A DNA stretch of 64,000 nt from Bacteroidota bacterium (GCA_023388315.1 JAEWGM010000043.1:173648-237647), one strand, 5' to 3'; counted from the first letter of the stretch, positions 32,078 through 42,264 are shown. The notes: generated from the sequence alone by a model not told the origin. A program made the numbers and translations.

Positions 32078-33217
32078 ATGGCGGATACCAATTTTGTAGA
32101 TTACGTAAAAATATTTTGTCGTTCCGGAAAGGGTGGGAGAGGTTCTTCTCATTTTCGCCGCGAGAAATATATTCCCAAAGGCGGCCCCGATGGTGGCGAC
32201 GGCGGCGATGGTGGACATATTATTTTACGTGGGAATCGCAATTTTTGGACCCTTCTGCACCTGCGTTACCAACGGCACGTTTTTGCCGGCCACGGCGAAA
32301 GTGGCGGAAGAAACCAACGCTTTGGAAAAAAAGGGGAAAGCAAAATCATTGAAGTCCCTTGCGGAACGGTTGTTTACGATGCCCATACGGGCGAATATTT
32401 GTGCGATATTACCGATGACGGCCAAGAAGTAATCTTGCTGAAAGGCGGCCGCGGCGGTCTGGGAAACACCCGGTTTAAATCGGCCACCAACCAGGCGCCG
32501 CGCTATTCTCAACCCGGCGAACCCTTTGAAGAGCGCTGGGTTATTCTAGAATTGAAACTATTGGCCGATGTAGGACTGGTGGGATTTCCCAATGCCGGAA
32601 AATCCACGCTGCTCTCGGTTGTATCGGCCGCTAAACCCAAAATTGCCGATTATCCTTTTACCACGCTGGAGCCCAATTTAGGAATTGTGAGTTATCGTGA
32701 AGGAAAATCGTTTGTGATGGCCGATATTCCCGGCATTATTGAAGGTGCCAGCGAAGGCCGCGGACTGGGGCTTCGCTTTTTGCGGCACATTGAGCGTAAT
32801 TCACTTTTGTTGTTCGTTGTGCCCGCCGATGCCGATGACATCAAAAAAGAGTACGAAATTCTTCTCAATGAGCTTACACAATACAATCCCGAGTTATTGG
32901 ATAAAGGCCGTGTGTTGGCCATCTCAAAATCGGATATGTTGGACGACGAACTCATCCAAGAGATTTCTTTCCATTTGCCCGATATTCCCACGGTTTTCAT
33001 CTCATCCATCACCGGATATGGCATTCCTGCCTTGAAAGATTTGTTGTGGCGCGAATTAAATTCGGGAGAATTTACACCCGTTTCGGTTCACGGAGATTCT
33101 TTGGTTCATAGGAAATTAAATGTTTCCGTACTTGAGTTTGAACCCGAAGAAGAATTCCCCGATGACACATCAGACGATGATGCCGGAGACGAAGAGTACT
33201 TTGAAGACGAATTTTAG
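32078..33217 (+). CDS. obg: GTPase Obg/CgtA
   Basis: This protein of about 379 residues has the glycine-rich Obg fold (about 1-158, [18 protein letters not shown]), a G domain with G1 GFPNAGKST and G3 DIPG (about 160-330), and an acidic tail ([18 protein letters not shown]). Obg assists 50S ribosome assembly and stress responses. The start at 32078 was chosen because the family begins [12 protein letters not shown]; the open frame upstream overlaps adk. Confidence 0.96.
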   Translation: MADTNFVDYVKIFCRSGKGGRGSSHFRREKYIPKGGPDGGDGGDGGHIILRGNRNFWTLLHLRYQRHVFAGHGESGGRNQRFGKKGESKIIEVPCGTVVYDAHTGEYLCDITDDGQEVILLKGGRGGLGNTRFKSATNQAPRYSQPGEPFEERWVILELKLLADVGLVGFPNAGKSTLLSVVSAAKPKIADYPFTTLEPNLGIVSYREGKSFVMADIPGIIEGASEGRGLGLRFLRHIERNSLLLFVVPADADDIKKEYEILLNELTQYNPELLDKGRVLAISKSDMLDDELIQEISFHLPDIPTVFISSITGYGIPALKDLLWRELNSGEFTPVSVHGDSLVHRKLNVSVLEFEPEEEFPDDTSDDDAGDEEYFEDEF

Positions 33218-33243
33218 TTGTTTTTCCATTAGCCGTTTAAAAT

Positions 33244-34047
33244 ATGAAAACACATCCCGACCACTCAAACCTGCTCCTATTTAATATTCTTGATGGAGAA
33301 CCCAATATAGCTCACTTTTCCACCACGCGAAACGGAGGCGTGAGCCGCGGCGCGTATGAATCGTGGAATATGGGCAATTTTTCCGACGACGACCCCGTAA
33401 GCATCAATCGCAACAGAAATATTCTTGCCCAAATGTTTTTTATGGAGCTTGAGCAGTTTGTTATTCCGCATCAAACGCATGGCGATAAAGTGGTTAAAAT
33501 TGATGAGGCTTTTTTGCAACAAGACCCCTCGGAGCTTATTGATGCGTTGTACGGCGTGGACGCCACAGTAACCAACGTGAAAGAGATTTTTTTATGCGCC
33601 ACCACCGCCGATTGCGTGCCCATTCTCTTGTATGATAAGAAAAACAAAGCAACTGCCGCTATTCACGCCGGTTGGCGGGGAACAGTGCAGCGAATTGTGG
33701 AAAAAACCGTGGCGTTGATGGCTATTGAGTTTGGCTCATCGCCTTCCGATATGTTGGCTGCCATTGGGCCCGCCATTCATAGGGAGAATTACGAAGTGGG
33801 CGCAGAAGTTGTTGCCGAATTTGAAAAAAACGGCTTCAACCTCGCGGGTGTATCGAGCAACGAAGCGGGAAGCATAAAAATAGATTTAAAAGAAATCAAT
33901 CGGCAAGAACTGATGCGTTTGGGAATTCCCGAAACACAAATTGAAAAATCCGAGCTTTGCACCTACACTCGTGATGACCTGTTCTTTTCGGCACGTCGGC
34001 AATCCATTCACTCCGGCAGAATGCTCACGGGGATTATGATGAGGTAG
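33244..34047 (+). CDS. pgeF: Purine nucleoside phosphorylase/polyphenol oxidase family (PgeF/YfiH)
   Basis: This 267-residue protein has the family motifs TTADCVPILLYD (about 119-130) and AIHAGWRGT (about 138-146), with Cys and His zinc ligands, and a late CTYTRDDLFFSARR. Members handle adenosine/inosine or remove misincorporated L-Ser from peptidoglycan precursors. It is the last gene of the adk-obg group. Confidence 0.9.
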   Translation: MKTHPDHSNLLLFNILDGEPNIAHFSTTRNGGVSRGAYESWNMGNFSDDDPVSINRNRNILAQMFFMELEQFVIPHQTHGDKVVKIDEAFLQQDPSELIDALYGVDATVTNVKEIFLCATTADCVPILLYDKKNKATAAIHAGWRGTVQRIVEKTVALMAIEFGSSPSDMLAAIGPAIHRENYEVGAEVVAEFEKNGFNLAGVSSNEAGSIKIDLKEINRQELMRLGIPETQIEKSELCTYTRDDLFFSARRQSIHSGRMLTGIMMR

Positions 34048-34187
34048 GGTTGGGCGTTGAGCCAAGTGCGTTGTGCGTTGAGCATTGTATAACCGATTGC
34101 CGGCCTGATGGGTTAACCAAAAGAATTAAGAAAATGCATCAGACGGTCTTATAGCCGTGAGATGCTTCTCCCATTCAACACAAAAAA

Positions 34188-34225
34188 AAGAGAGTGAAAT
34201 TTGTGAAATTCCACTCTCTTTTCCA
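34188..34225. terminator. Bidirectional hairpin between pgeF and sod
   Basis: AAGAGAGTG (34188-34196) pairs with CACTCTCTT (34212-34220), flanked by an A-run and T-run, and lies between the convergent pgeF and superoxide dismutase genes. A second weaker stem (GCATC ... GATGC) lies at 34135-34164. Confidence 0.75.
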
Positions 34226-34265
34226 TTTTATGCACAAATTACATTTGCCGGAAGATCGCTTTCAA

Positions 34266-34961
34266 TTAATAACGGTTGCTTACAACGTCCCAATCTATAA
34301 TCTTCCATATTTCCTTCAGGTGGTCGGCTCTGCGGTTTTGGTAGTCGAGGTAGTAGGAGTGTTCCCATACGTCGAAACCTAAAATCGGAGTTAATCCTTT
34401 AGTAATCGGATTTCCCGCGTTACTTTCTTTTTCAATGGAAAGTTTTCCGCTTCCGTCTTTCGCTAACCAAACCCATCCCGAACCAAATACGGCAGTTCCG
34501 GCGGCATTAAATTCTTCTTTAAATTTATCGAAAGAGCCAAATTGCTCGTTAATTGCATTCGCTAAATTACCTTTTGGCTCGCCACCTCCGTCTTTTTTAA
34601 ACGACGTAAAATAAAGGTTGTGGTTATATGCTTGGCCCGCGTTGTTAAAGATGGCGCCATCGCTCTCTTTTACAATGGTTTCAAGGTCGGCATCTTCAAA
34701 TTTTGTGCCCACCACTAATTTATTTAAGTTATCCACATACGCCTGATGGTGTTTGCCATAGTGGAGTTCTACTGTTTGTTTACTGATAACCGGCTCCAAA
34801 GCATCGGTTGCATACGGCAATGCTACTTTTTCGAATTTCATATTTACTGTATTTTTAGAATTGTTATTTTCGTTATTTTTCGCGTTGGAATTTTTGCAAC
34901 TCATAAAAGAAATCGCAAGTATTCCCGATAATAAAAGATACTGAATTTTTTTCATCTTCAT
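34266..34961 (-). CDS. Superoxide dismutase (Fe/Mn type) with lipoprotein signal
   Basis: This protein of about 231 residues has the Fe/Mn-SOD fold: LPYATDALEPVISKQTVELHYGKHHQAYVDNLNKL with metal-ligand histidines, QAYNHNLYF (second His), GSGWVWL, and the C-terminal DVWEHSYYLDYQNRRADHL with Asp and His ligands. Unlike typical 190-residue cytosolic enzymes, it starts with a signal peptide and lipobox (ISFMSC) and an Asn/Lys-rich linker, so it is probably anchored in the outer or inner membrane facing the periplasm. Start at 34961 or 34955; longer forms lack a signal peptide. Confidence 0.9.
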   Translation of the reverse strand: MKMKKIQYLLLSGILAISFMSCKNSNAKNNENNNSKNTVNMKFEKVALPYATDALEPVISKQTVELHYGKHHQAYVDNLNKLVVGTKFEDADLETIVKESDGAIFNNAGQAYNHNLYFTSFKKDGGGEPKGNLANAINEQFGSFDKFKEEFNAAGTAVFGSGWVWLAKDGSGKLSIEKESNAGNPITKGLTPILGFDVWEHSYYLDYQNRRADHLKEIWKIIDWDVVSNRY

Positions 34962-35121
34962 GTTCGTGTTTGTTGTATCTGTATAACGAAAAGCATCAGG
35001 ATTTTGTTCGAGGTTATTTATAATGATTCTTGTTAATAATAATGAAAAAGAAATCAAAAAAATAGCCTGGCAGTGTGAATGCAGGCTATTTATAGTTTTT
35101 TTCAATCGTAGATTGATTTTG

Positions 35122-37224
35122 TTATTCTTCCGGATGTGCCCGTGGCTGATCTTCTTGCGATTGCTTTTCTTTATGTTCTTGGCTGATGTCTTTATCCGTA
35201 TCGATAAAAGGGCCCTTGGAGCCTAAGTGCGGCGTGCTTTCGGCCACTTCGGTGGGATCGGGCTGTTTGTTTTCTAGAATTTCCTGAGAGCGCGATATCC
35301 ACGGACGCTTTCCAAAAATGGACTCCAAATGGTCGGCATAAATGATTTCTTTTTCCAACAAAATAGCGGCCAGTTTTCCGTGCCCTTCGGCATTTTCTAT
35401 CAATATTTGTTTAGCCCTTTCGTATTGTTGCGCAATCATTGCCTTTACTTCAGAGTCGATGAGCTCCGCTGTGTCCTCGCTATAAGGTTTCGAGAAGGTG
35501 TATTCCTGCCCCGATGAATCGTAATAACTCAAATTGGCCAATTTCTCGCTCATCCCCATATAGGTGATCATGGCGTAAGCCTGTTTGGTGACGCGTTCCA
35601 AATCGTTCATCGCGCCCGATGATATTTGCCCGATAAACACCTCTTCCGCCGCGCGGCCGCCCAACAACGCGCACATTTCGTCGAGCATTTGGTCTTTGGT
35701 CGTAATTTGCCGTTCCTCAGGCAAATACCATGCGGCTCCCAGCGCTTTGCCTCGCGGCACAATGGTTACTTTCACCAATGGGTTGGCGTGTTCAAGGAAC
35801 CAGCTTAGCGTGGCGTGTCCCGCTTCGTGAATGGAAATGGCTTTTTTCTCATCGTGAGTGATGATTTTGTTTTTCTTTTCCAACCCGCCCACAATGCGGT
35901 CAACGGCATTCATAAAGTCATCCCGTTGAACATATTTTTTCTTCTTGCGAGCGGCAATCAGCGCGGCTTCGTTACACACGTTGGCAATATCGGCACCGGA
36001 AAAACCGGGCGTTTGGCGCGCAAGGAATTCCACATCGATGGATTCATCTATTTTGATGGGGCGCAGGTGCACCCTGAAAATTTCTTTACGGTCGTTCAAA
36101 TCGGGCAGTTCCACGTAGATTTGTCGGTCGAAACGGCCCGCGCGTAACAGCGCCTTGTCCAGAATATCGGCACGGTTGGTGGCGGCAAGAATAATTACAC
36201 CGCTGTTGGAACCGAATCCGTCCATTTCCGTAAGCAATTGGTTGAGGGTGTTTTCGCGTTCGTCGTTCGACCCGAAATTGGCGTTTTTGCCACGTGCACG
36301 GCCCACGGCGTCAATCTCATCAATAAACACAATGCACGGCGCTTTTTCCTTGGCATTGCGGAACAAATCGCGCACGCGTGAAGCACCCACGCCCACAAAC
36401 ATCTCCACAAAATCGGAACCCGATATAGAGAAAAACGGCACGTTGGCTTCACCTGCAACGGCTTTGGCTAGCAGTGTTTTACCCGTTCCCGGAGGGCCTA
36501 CAAGCAACGCTCCTTTGGGAATTTTTCCTCCCAAATTTGTGTAGTTGTTCGGGTTTTTTAGAAACTCCACAATTTCCTGCACTTCTTCTTTTGCTTCGGA
36601 AAGGCCGGCTACGTCTTTAAACGTTACTTTTTGGCTTGAATCTCTATCGAAGAGTTGCGCCTTGGATTTTCCCACACTGAAAATTCCGCCACCGGGGCCT
36701 CCGCCTCCGCCTTGCATGCGGCGCATCATCCAAATCCAGAAAACAATGAGCAAAATAAACGGCGCGAAGGTAATGAGTATGCCCCATAGTTCCGAAGAAG
36801 TATCGAAACTGAGTTGGATATCGTAATTCTTTTCTTCTTTTATCTTGTCAATAAATTCCGCCGTGGCATCGGTGGAAGGCACTTTTACCACGATAAACGG
36901 ATTGTTGCCCACCTTTGCGGCATCATCGCCAAAAATATGCGCTACCGATTCTTCGCGTACCACGGCTTCGGCCGTTTCTTTGTTGCTGAAAACGGTCACA
37001 CTTTTAATGCGGTTGTCATTTACATATTGTTGAAAATCCGACCATTTTACTTCTTTTACGGCCGTGTTTTGTCCAAAAAACCACATCCCCATCAGGGCGG
37101 CCAGCACTACGGCATAAATCCAGTACGGATTAAACGGTTGTTTGGGGTTGCCGCTACCGCCTAAATGCGGACGAAGAGTGGGTTGCTTGTTTTGCTTTTT
37201 ATCTTTGTTGTTAGAATTATTCAT
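35122..37224 (-). CDS. ftsH: ATP-dependent zinc metalloprotease FtsH
   Basis: This 700-residue membrane protease has membrane helices at about 34-51 and 150-170, an AAA+ domain with Walker A GPPGTGKT and second-region-of-homology [18 protein letters not shown], and the peptidase site HEAGH (466-470). It degrades misassembled membrane and regulatory proteins as a hexamer. The N-terminal periplasmic part between the two helices is longer than in Proteobacteria, as usual in Bacteroidota. The rsfS gene lies 93 bases upstream on the same strand. Confidence 0.97.
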   Translation of the reverse strand: MNNSNNKDKKQNKQPTLRPHLGGSGNPKQPFNPYWIYAVVLAALMGMWFFGQNTAVKEVKWSDFQQYVNDNRIKSVTVFSNKETAEAVVREESVAHIFGDDAAKVGNNPFIVVKVPSTDATAEFIDKIKEEKNYDIQLSFDTSSELWGILITFAPFILLIVFWIWMMRRMQGGGGGPGGGIFSVGKSKAQLFDRDSSQKVTFKDVAGLSEAKEEVQEIVEFLKNPNNYTNLGGKIPKGALLVGPPGTGKTLLAKAVAGEANVPFFSISGSDFVEMFVGVGASRVRDLFRNAKEKAPCIVFIDEIDAVGRARGKNANFGSNDERENTLNQLLTEMDGFGSNSGVIILAATNRADILDKALLRAGRFDRQIYVELPDLNDRKEIFRVHLRPIKIDESIDVEFLARQTPGFSGADIANVCNEAALIAARKKKKYVQRDDFMNAVDRIVGGLEKKNKIITHDEKKAISIHEAGHATLSWFLEHANPLVKVTIVPRGKALGAAWYLPEERQITTKDQMLDEMCALLGGRAAEEVFIGQISSGAMNDLERVTKQAYAMITYMGMSEKLANLSYYDSSGQEYTFSKPYSEDTAELIDSEVKAMIAQQYERAKQILIENAEGHGKLAAILLEKEIIYADHLESIFGKRPWISRSQEILENKQPDPTEVAESTPHLGSKGPFIDTDKDISQEHKEKQSQEDQPRAHPEE

Positions 37225-37317
37225 TTAGTTGATGACTCCTTTGTTGAAAATCTTTTTTTAGATTGTAATGCAATTTTTTTATCGTATGCTTGTAACAAAT
37301 TTGTAGGAAATAAGTTT

Positions 37318-37677
37318 TTAATCCAACGAAGGAATGCGTTCCGCGTGAGCATCTTCCCAAAGATGGTCTATGTTGTAAAAACTGCGCAGTTCGGGAACGA
37401 AAATGTGCACGATAATGTTTCCATAGTCCATCCCGATCCACTCCGCGCGTTGTTGTCCTTGCACACGAATGGGTTTTTCGTTGGTGTTCTTTTTTACCAC
37501 TTCTTCCACCGACTCCGCCAATGCCGATACTTGCGTGGGCGTGTTGCCTTCGCAAATAACAAAATAGTCGCATACGGCTCCCGATATGCCTTTCAGTTGA
37601 ATGGTGGTAATGTTTTGTCCTTTCTTTTCTTGAATTCCTTCAATAATGGATTGTAATAATGGGTTGTTTTCTTTCAT
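37318..37677 (-). CDS. rsfS: Ribosome silencing factor RsfS
   Basis: This protein of about 119 residues belongs to the RsfS/iojap family: DYFVICEGNTPTQVSALAESVEE and then WIGMDYGNIIVHIFVPELRSFYNIDHLWEDA are diagnostic. It binds ribosomal protein L14 and blocks subunit joining in starvation. The start at 37677 is supported by a -7 box at 37702-37709, which excludes the upstream Met at 37704. Confidence 0.94.
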   Translation of the reverse strand: MKENNPLLQSIIEGIQEKKGQNITTIQLKGISGAVCDYFVICEGNTPTQVSALAESVEEVVKKNTNEKPIRVQGQQRAEWIGMDYGNIIVHIFVPELRSFYNIDHLWEDAHAERIPSLD

Positions 37678-37701
37678 TCGCTGTTTTAATAGTTTGCCTT
37701 G

Positions 37702-37709
37702 CAAAGGTA
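37702..37709 (-). promoter_or_regulatory. Putative -7 box (TACCTTTG) of rsfS-ftsH
   Basis: Minus-strand TAnnTTTG match 24 bases upstream of the rsfS start at 37677. Confidence 0.55.
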
Positions 37710-37789
37710 CGCTGTTTTTTATTAATTCACTTTATTAAAACAAGATAACTTTGCCTTCGGTTTTTAATGAAAGTGCAAAAATGATGCCA

Positions 37790-37820
37790 AAAAAACCGCC
37801 CTGCAATCATTGCAGGGCGG
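37790..37820 (-). terminator. Intrinsic terminator of the double-DUF1080 gene
   Basis: Stem CCGCCCTGCAAT/ATTGCAGGGCGG (37796-37807 with 37809-37820; in practice the last pairs open into a loop), with a U-run on the minus strand. Confidence 0.85.
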
Positions 37821-37847
37821 GTTCTATTCGTTTTTGATAAGGATAAA

Positions 37848-39119
37848 TTAGAGTTCTTGCAATTTCAAGTTTCTCCAAAGTACTCTAATGCCGCCACCAT
37901 CGTGAATTTGCAGGGCGATGCGTCCTTGTGCCGCGCCTATTTTCTCATCGGTGAGGTCAACCATTTCTTCGCCGTTGAGGTAGGTTTTCACATTGTCGCC
38001 TTTTACCACAATGCGCATGGTGTTCCAGTCGCCTTCTTTCAAAATATCCTCTTTTTCATCGGGAATTTGCACGAGCCAGCCGCGTCCGTACGATTCGTAA
38101 ATACCGCCGGTGTCGTGTCCTTTGGGCGCTACTTCCACTTGCCAACCGTTTACAATGGCGCCGGGCTCTACAAACGAGCGGATGAACACGCCCGAGTTGC
38201 CGTCGGCTTCTTGTTTAAATTCAAGTGTTAAATCAAAATCATCGTAATACTCGCGCGTGGCAAGATAACCGTATTGTTTCTCGGGGCCGCTTTCGCATAC
38301 CAACAGGCCATCTTCCACGTACCATTTTTCGGTTCCGTAGATTTCCCATCCGTGCAAGTCGGTTCCGTTGAACAAGTTCACTTCTTTGGTTTTGCGGGGC
38401 AATTCTTTAATTTTTACGTTGCGGAACCAAGCGGCCGATCCGTGGTCTTGCAAGCAGATAACGCCTTTACGGGCCAAGCCATATTCGGGAGCGTTTTCCC
38501 ACTTTCCGCTGTTTTTGCGCTCAAACCAGTCTTCGGTCCACGCTTCAAACTCAATCACTTTTTGTCCGTTGAGCCAATGTTCCACGTGTCCGTTATCGAA
38601 TACGATTTTAGAGGTATTCCATTCTCCTGCGGGCTTGATGTCTAATTTGTCGGGATCGCCCACGTGCATCGCGTAGTTTGCAGCGGTTTTTTGCCAGTCT
38701 TCCAGCGGTTCGGGGAAACCCAAATCGTCGATTAGCTGATACTCCGGGCCGGTTACATAAGGCACCGCAAATTTTGGGTGTTCCACCACGTTATACAGCA
38801 CGCCGCTGTTTCCGCCATCGGCGATTTTCCAGTCCCAAACCAATTCAAAATTTTCATAAATTTTATCGGTAACAATATAACCGTGTTCATCGGCTCCTTC
38901 GCCGCGTGCTTGAATCATTCCGTCTTCCACAAACCAAGGCGCGGTGAGCGACTCACCATTGTAGTCGCGCCATCCGTTTAGCGTTGTGCCATCGAAGAGC
39001 AGCGCCCAGCCATCGTTTTTCTCTTGCTCGCTAAGCGTGTTGTGTGCTTGTTTTTGGTTGCACGATGTACTTAAAATTGCCATTACAATTGCAGTAATTA
39101 ATACGATTTTTGATTTCAT
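37848..39119 (-). CDS. Lipoprotein with two DUF1080 domains
   Basis: This 423-residue lipoprotein (lipobox LSTSC at Cys20) has two DUF1080 (3-keto-disaccharide hydrolase-like) domains, about residues 35-225 and 240-423. Each starts with a LFDGTTLNGW or LFNGTDLHGW segment and ends with RNVKIKEL or RNLKLQEL. The pattern VEDGMIQARGEGADEHGYIVT is typical. Such double-domain proteins are common in Bacteroidota sugar-degrading sets; the substrate is unknown. Single-gene unit with its own -7 box and terminator. Confidence 0.88.
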   Translation of the reverse strand: MKSKIVLITAIVMAILSTSCNQKQAHNTLSEQEKNDGWALLFDGTTLNGWRDYNGESLTAPWFVEDGMIQARGEGADEHGYIVTDKIYENFELVWDWKIADGGNSGVLYNVVEHPKFAVPYVTGPEYQLIDDLGFPEPLEDWQKTAANYAMHVGDPDKLDIKPAGEWNTSKIVFDNGHVEHWLNGQKVIEFEAWTEDWFERKNSGKWENAPEYGLARKGVICLQDHGSAAWFRNVKIKELPRKTKEVNLFNGTDLHGWEIYGTEKWYVEDGLLVCESGPEKQYGYLATREYYDDFDLTLEFKQEADGNSGVFIRSFVEPGAIVNGWQVEVAPKGHDTGGIYESYGRGWLVQIPDEKEDILKEGDWNTMRIVVKGDNVKTYLNGEEMVDLTDEKIGAAQGRIALQIHDGGGIRVLWRNLKLQEL

Positions 39120-39192
39120 TTTTTCTTTTTTATAATTAAACTGATGTTTTTTTGTAGAGAATATCTTCCTTGTTTTTTCTTTTTGTAAGATG

Positions 39193-39200
39193 CAAAGATA
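39193..39200 (-). promoter_or_regulatory. Putative -7 box (TATCTTTG) of the double-DUF1080 gene
   Basis: Minus-strand TAnnTTTG match 73 bases upstream of the start codon. Confidence 0.5.
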
Positions 39201-39248
39201 TGAATTAATGCAAATTATAAAAAGTTTTCACAGATAAATTCTTATCCT

Positions 39249-39256
39249 TATCTTTG
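39249..39256 (+). promoter_or_regulatory. Putative -7 box (TATCTTTG) of ribF
   Basis: TAnnTTTG match whose transcript start would be near 39263. It shows that the longest open frame for RibF, starting at 39254, cannot be fully translated. Confidence 0.55.
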
Positions 39257-39361
39257 TCTGTAATTGAAGCTGTAAGAAAAATACAGATTCGGTTTTTTAA
39301 ACCAAAAGGCGCCATAAGGCGTTCTATTTTCACATTTCATTTTTTTAAAGACGATTCTATT

Positions 39362-40303
39362 TTGGAACATATCGATTTATCGGTTGATACCTATATAAAA
39401 GGGCAATCTTTTGTGGCCACGGTGGGCTTTTTTGACGGGGTGCACATTGGGCACCGCCATTTAATTGAGCAGGTGAAAGCCGAGGCAAACAAATTGAACC
39501 TTCCGGCGGTGGTTATCACCTTTCCCGTGCATCCTCGCAAAGTGTTGCAAGCAGATTATCAACCCGCGTTGTTATGCGGTTTCGATGAAAAGTTGGAACA
39601 GCTGGCCACCACCAAAACCGATTATTGCATTACGCTGCCTTTCACCGTGGAGCTTTCCCGCCTTTCGGCGCGCGAGTTTATTCATTCCGTTTTAAAAGAT
39701 AGGCTGGGTGTGCACACGCTGTTGGTGGGATACGACCATCGCTTCGGCCACAACCGGGAAGACGGCATTTCGGAATATCGCCAATATGGCCAGGAAGTGA
39801 AAATGAATGTGATTGAAGCATCGGAACTTCAGGTAGAAAGTCAAAATATAAGTTCATCGCGCATACGCCAATTGCTAAAAGAGGGCAACGTGGTGCAGGC
39901 AAGCCGCTTGCTTTCCTATAATTACACGTTATCCGGAAAAATTGTGGAAGGATATCAAGTGGGTAGGACCATCGGTTTTCCCACGGCCAACATTCGCGCG
40001 TGGGAGCGTTTTAAAGTGATTCCGCAGCTGGGTGTGTATGCCGTTTTGGTGCATTTGCGCGATGTGGTGTACGAAGGAATGCTGTATATCGGCACCCGGC
40101 CCACGCTTCACAACGACAGTGAAATTAGCGTTGAGGTGAATATCTTTGATTTCGATGCCGATTTATACAATCAAAGCATTACGGTGGAGTTTATCGATTT
40201 TATTCGCGCCGATCAAAAATTCAGCACAATGGAGGCCTTGGTGCGACAGATTCATAACGACAAAAGAGCAGTGAAAACCAGATTATCAAAAGAACGAAAA
40301 TGA
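39362..40303 (+). CDS. ribF: Bifunctional riboflavin kinase/FAD synthetase RibF
   Basis: This protein makes FMN and FAD from riboflavin. The FAD-synthetase part shows TVGFFDGVHIGHRHLI and VGYDHRFGHNREDG; the riboflavin-kinase part shows GRTIGFPTANI and GMLYIGTRPT. The longest frame begins at 39254, inside a promoter box, and its first 36 residues are unlike the family. TTG at 39362 (LEHIDLSVDTYIKG) gives about 313 residues, the family's normal length, so I choose it; the exact start is uncertain. It overlaps the aldo/keto reductase by four bases. Confidence 0.92.
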   Translation: MEHIDLSVDTYIKGQSFVATVGFFDGVHIGHRHLIEQVKAEANKLNLPAVVITFPVHPRKVLQADYQPALLCGFDEKLEQLATTKTDYCITLPFTVELSRLSAREFIHSVLKDRLGVHTLLVGYDHRFGHNREDGISEYRQYGQEVKMNVIEASELQVESQNISSSRIRQLLKEGNVVQASRLLSYNYTLSGKIVEGYQVGRTIGFPTANIRAWERFKVIPQLGVYAVLVHLRDVVYEGMLYIGTRPTLHNDSEISVEVNIFDFDADLYNQSITVEFIDFIRADQKFSTMEALVRQIHNDKRAVKTRLSKERK

Positions 40304-41124
40304 TTTACAAAACATTAAATAACAACGTGGAAATCCCCATTTTAGGATTGGGAACATATAAAATTGGAAACACCGAAGCGGAAGTGTACAACGCCATTCG
40401 CACGGCGCTCGATGCCGGTTTTCGGCATATTGACACCGCCACGCTTTACGAAAACGAAAAACCCATTGGCAAAGCCATTCGCGAAAGCGGAGTGGCGAGG
40501 GAAGGCATCTTTGTTACCACCAAATTGTGGGGAACCGATGTGTTGAAAGACAACGTGCAAGGTGCTTTCGATGAGAGTATGCGAAAATTGGATGTGGGTT
40601 ACATTGATCTTTATTTGGTGCATTGGCCGGTGGTAGGAAAGTTGCCTTACGCTTGGCAGGAAATGGAGAAGATTTACGCGTCGGAAAAAGCGCGAGCCAT
40701 TGGCGTGAGCAATTATATGATTCATCATTTAAAAGAAACGTTGGAGACGGCTTCCGTTGTTCCTGCGGTAAACCAAGTGGAGTTGCATCCGTATCTGGTG
40801 CAGCAAGAATTGGTGGATTTTTGTTTCTCTAAAAATATTCTTCCCGAAGCGTGGAGCCCACTGGGTAGCAAGAAGGTGCCCTTGTTGGAAAATCCGTTGT
40901 TGGTGGATTTGTCGGTGAAATATGGAAAAACACCTGCGCAAATTGTGCTTCGCTGGAATGTGGAGAAAGGCATTGTAGTGATTCCTAAGTCGTCCAGTGC
41001 AGAAAGGCAACAAGAGAACTTGGCTGTTTTCGATTTTGAGCTTTCAGCAGAAGATGTGCAGGCAATTAACGAACTGGATAAAGATTACCGCACCGGTGTT
41101 CATCCGGATGAAATTGGTTTTTGA
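40300..41124 (+). CDS. Aldo/keto reductase
   Basis: This 274-residue NADPH-dependent oxidoreductase has the catalytic tetrad Asp45, Tyr50, Lys75 and His108 (GFRHIDTATLYENE, VTTKLWG, LYLVHWP), the IGVSNY motif and the IPKSSSAERQQENL cofactor-binding part. It belongs to the AKR5-type subgroup that reduces small aldehydes or ketones such as methylglyoxal or 2,5-diketogluconate; the exact substrate is unknown. It is translationally coupled to ribF. Confidence 0.93.
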   Translation: MIYKTLNNNVEIPILGLGTYKIGNTEAEVYNAIRTALDAGFRHIDTATLYENEKPIGKAIRESGVAREGIFVTTKLWGTDVLKDNVQGAFDESMRKLDVGYIDLYLVHWPVVGKLPYAWQEMEKIYASEKARAIGVSNYMIHHLKETLETASVVPAVNQVELHPYLVQQELVDFCFSKNILPEAWSPLGSKKVPLLENPLLVDLSVKYGKTPAQIVLRWNVEKGIVVIPKSSSAERQQENLAVFDFELSAEDVQAINELDKDYRTGVHPDEIGF

Positions 41125-41178
41125 GAGATTGTTGGATACGGAATTAACCGCCCTGTCACCCAACACCCACATCATACA

Positions 41179-42222
41179 TCAATATATCTCTCTCTCATTT
41201 AACGCGCGTTGGTAGCGGGCGGCGTTTCGCGCGTGCTCGGCGTGGGTAGTTGCAAAGTTATGTCGCCCCGATAGATCGTCTTTTGCGCACATAAACAGAT
41301 AGTTATGCTCTTGCGGTGACAGTGTGCCATCAATCGCGCTAATGGAAGGAACCCGAATCGGGCCCGGTGGCAATCCCGTGTGAAGATACGTGTTGTAGGG
41401 AGATTCCACTTCCAAATGACGGAACAAAATACGACGCAACGAAAAATCGCCTATCGCGAACTTCACGGTTGGGTCGGCTTCCAACCGCATTCCTTTTTCA
41501 ATCCGGTTTAGGTAAAGCCCCGCCACGATTGGGTATTCGTCGGCATACGTGGCCTCTTCTTCCACAATGGACGCCAACGTGGAAACTTCGGCGGGCGTAA
41601 GCCCCAACTGTTCCGCTTTTTTTCTGCGCGTTTCGTTCCAAAAGGCGGTGTATTCTTTTTTCATGCGGTTGAGGAGGTTATCGGTGCTGGTGTCCCAATA
41701 TACTTCGTAGGTGTTGGGAATGAACATTGAAACGAAGTTTTCTGACGAAAAACCGTATTTCTCTGCTTCCGCAGGATCGTTCAGCGCGTTGAGCAAGGCG
41801 ATGCTGTCCACCATCAGTTGCTGAGAAATGCGTGCCGCCAGGTTTTCTTTCGTGCGCATATTGTTGAACGTGATTTTTACCGGCGACTGATTCCCCGAAC
41901 GCAGCATACGTATCACATCGGGCATGGTCATTCCGTTTTTTACGGCATACCGCCCGGTTTTAACGGTTGAGGGATAATTCATTCGTTCGGCAAGCATCCT
42001 GAAAACCTTTTCGGAAGGAAGATTCGCTTTTTCTTTGAGTTGCTCTACCACGTTTTCGTAATCTCGGTGGGTGTCGATATAAATATAGGTGGTTTCATTC
42101 AGTTTAAACGGTTTAAAAACTGTGCTGTATAAATACGCCCCGACGGCAATTCCCAATAGCAAAACCACTCCAATAACCCAATAAAGGGTTTTTCGTTTAT
42201 TTTTTGATTTTATCTGTTCCAT
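41179..42222 (-). CDS. mltG: Endolytic murein transglycosylase MltG
   Basis: This 347-residue membrane-anchored enzyme (membrane helix about 12-33) cuts nascent peptidoglycan strands and sets their length. The YceG/MltG domain contains ASIVEEEATY with the catalytic Glu221, then GLYLNRIEKGMRLEADPTVKF and GLPPGPI near the end. Length fits the family. Confidence 0.95.
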   Translation of the reverse strand: MEQIKSKNKRKTLYWVIGVVLLLGIAVGAYLYSTVFKPFKLNETTYIYIDTHRDYENVVEQLKEKANLPSEKVFRMLAERMNYPSTVKTGRYAVKNGMTMPDVIRMLRSGNQSPVKITFNNMRTKENLAARISQQLMVDSIALLNALNDPAEAEKYGFSSENFVSMFIPNTYEVYWDTSTDNLLNRMKKEYTAFWNETRRKKAEQLGLTPAEVSTLASIVEEEATYADEYPIVAGLYLNRIEKGMRLEADPTVKFAIGDFSLRRILFRHLEVESPYNTYLHTGLPPGPIRVPSISAIDGTLSPQEHNYLFMCAKDDLSGRHNFATTHAEHARNAARYQRALNEREIY

Positions 42223-42256
42223 TTTTTTTCTTCGGCTATCATCAATAATGCTTAAA

Positions 42257-42264
42257 CAAATGTA
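42257..42264 (-). promoter_or_regulatory. Putative -7 box (TACATTTG) of mltG
   Basis: Minus-strand TAnnTTTG match 34 bases upstream of the start codon. Confidence 0.5.

Noticed and set aside
39254..39361. N-terminal extension of RibF
   Set aside because: A TATCTTTG promoter box occupies 39249-39256, so the transcript should begin after the first codon of this frame, and the 36 extra residues do not resemble RibF.
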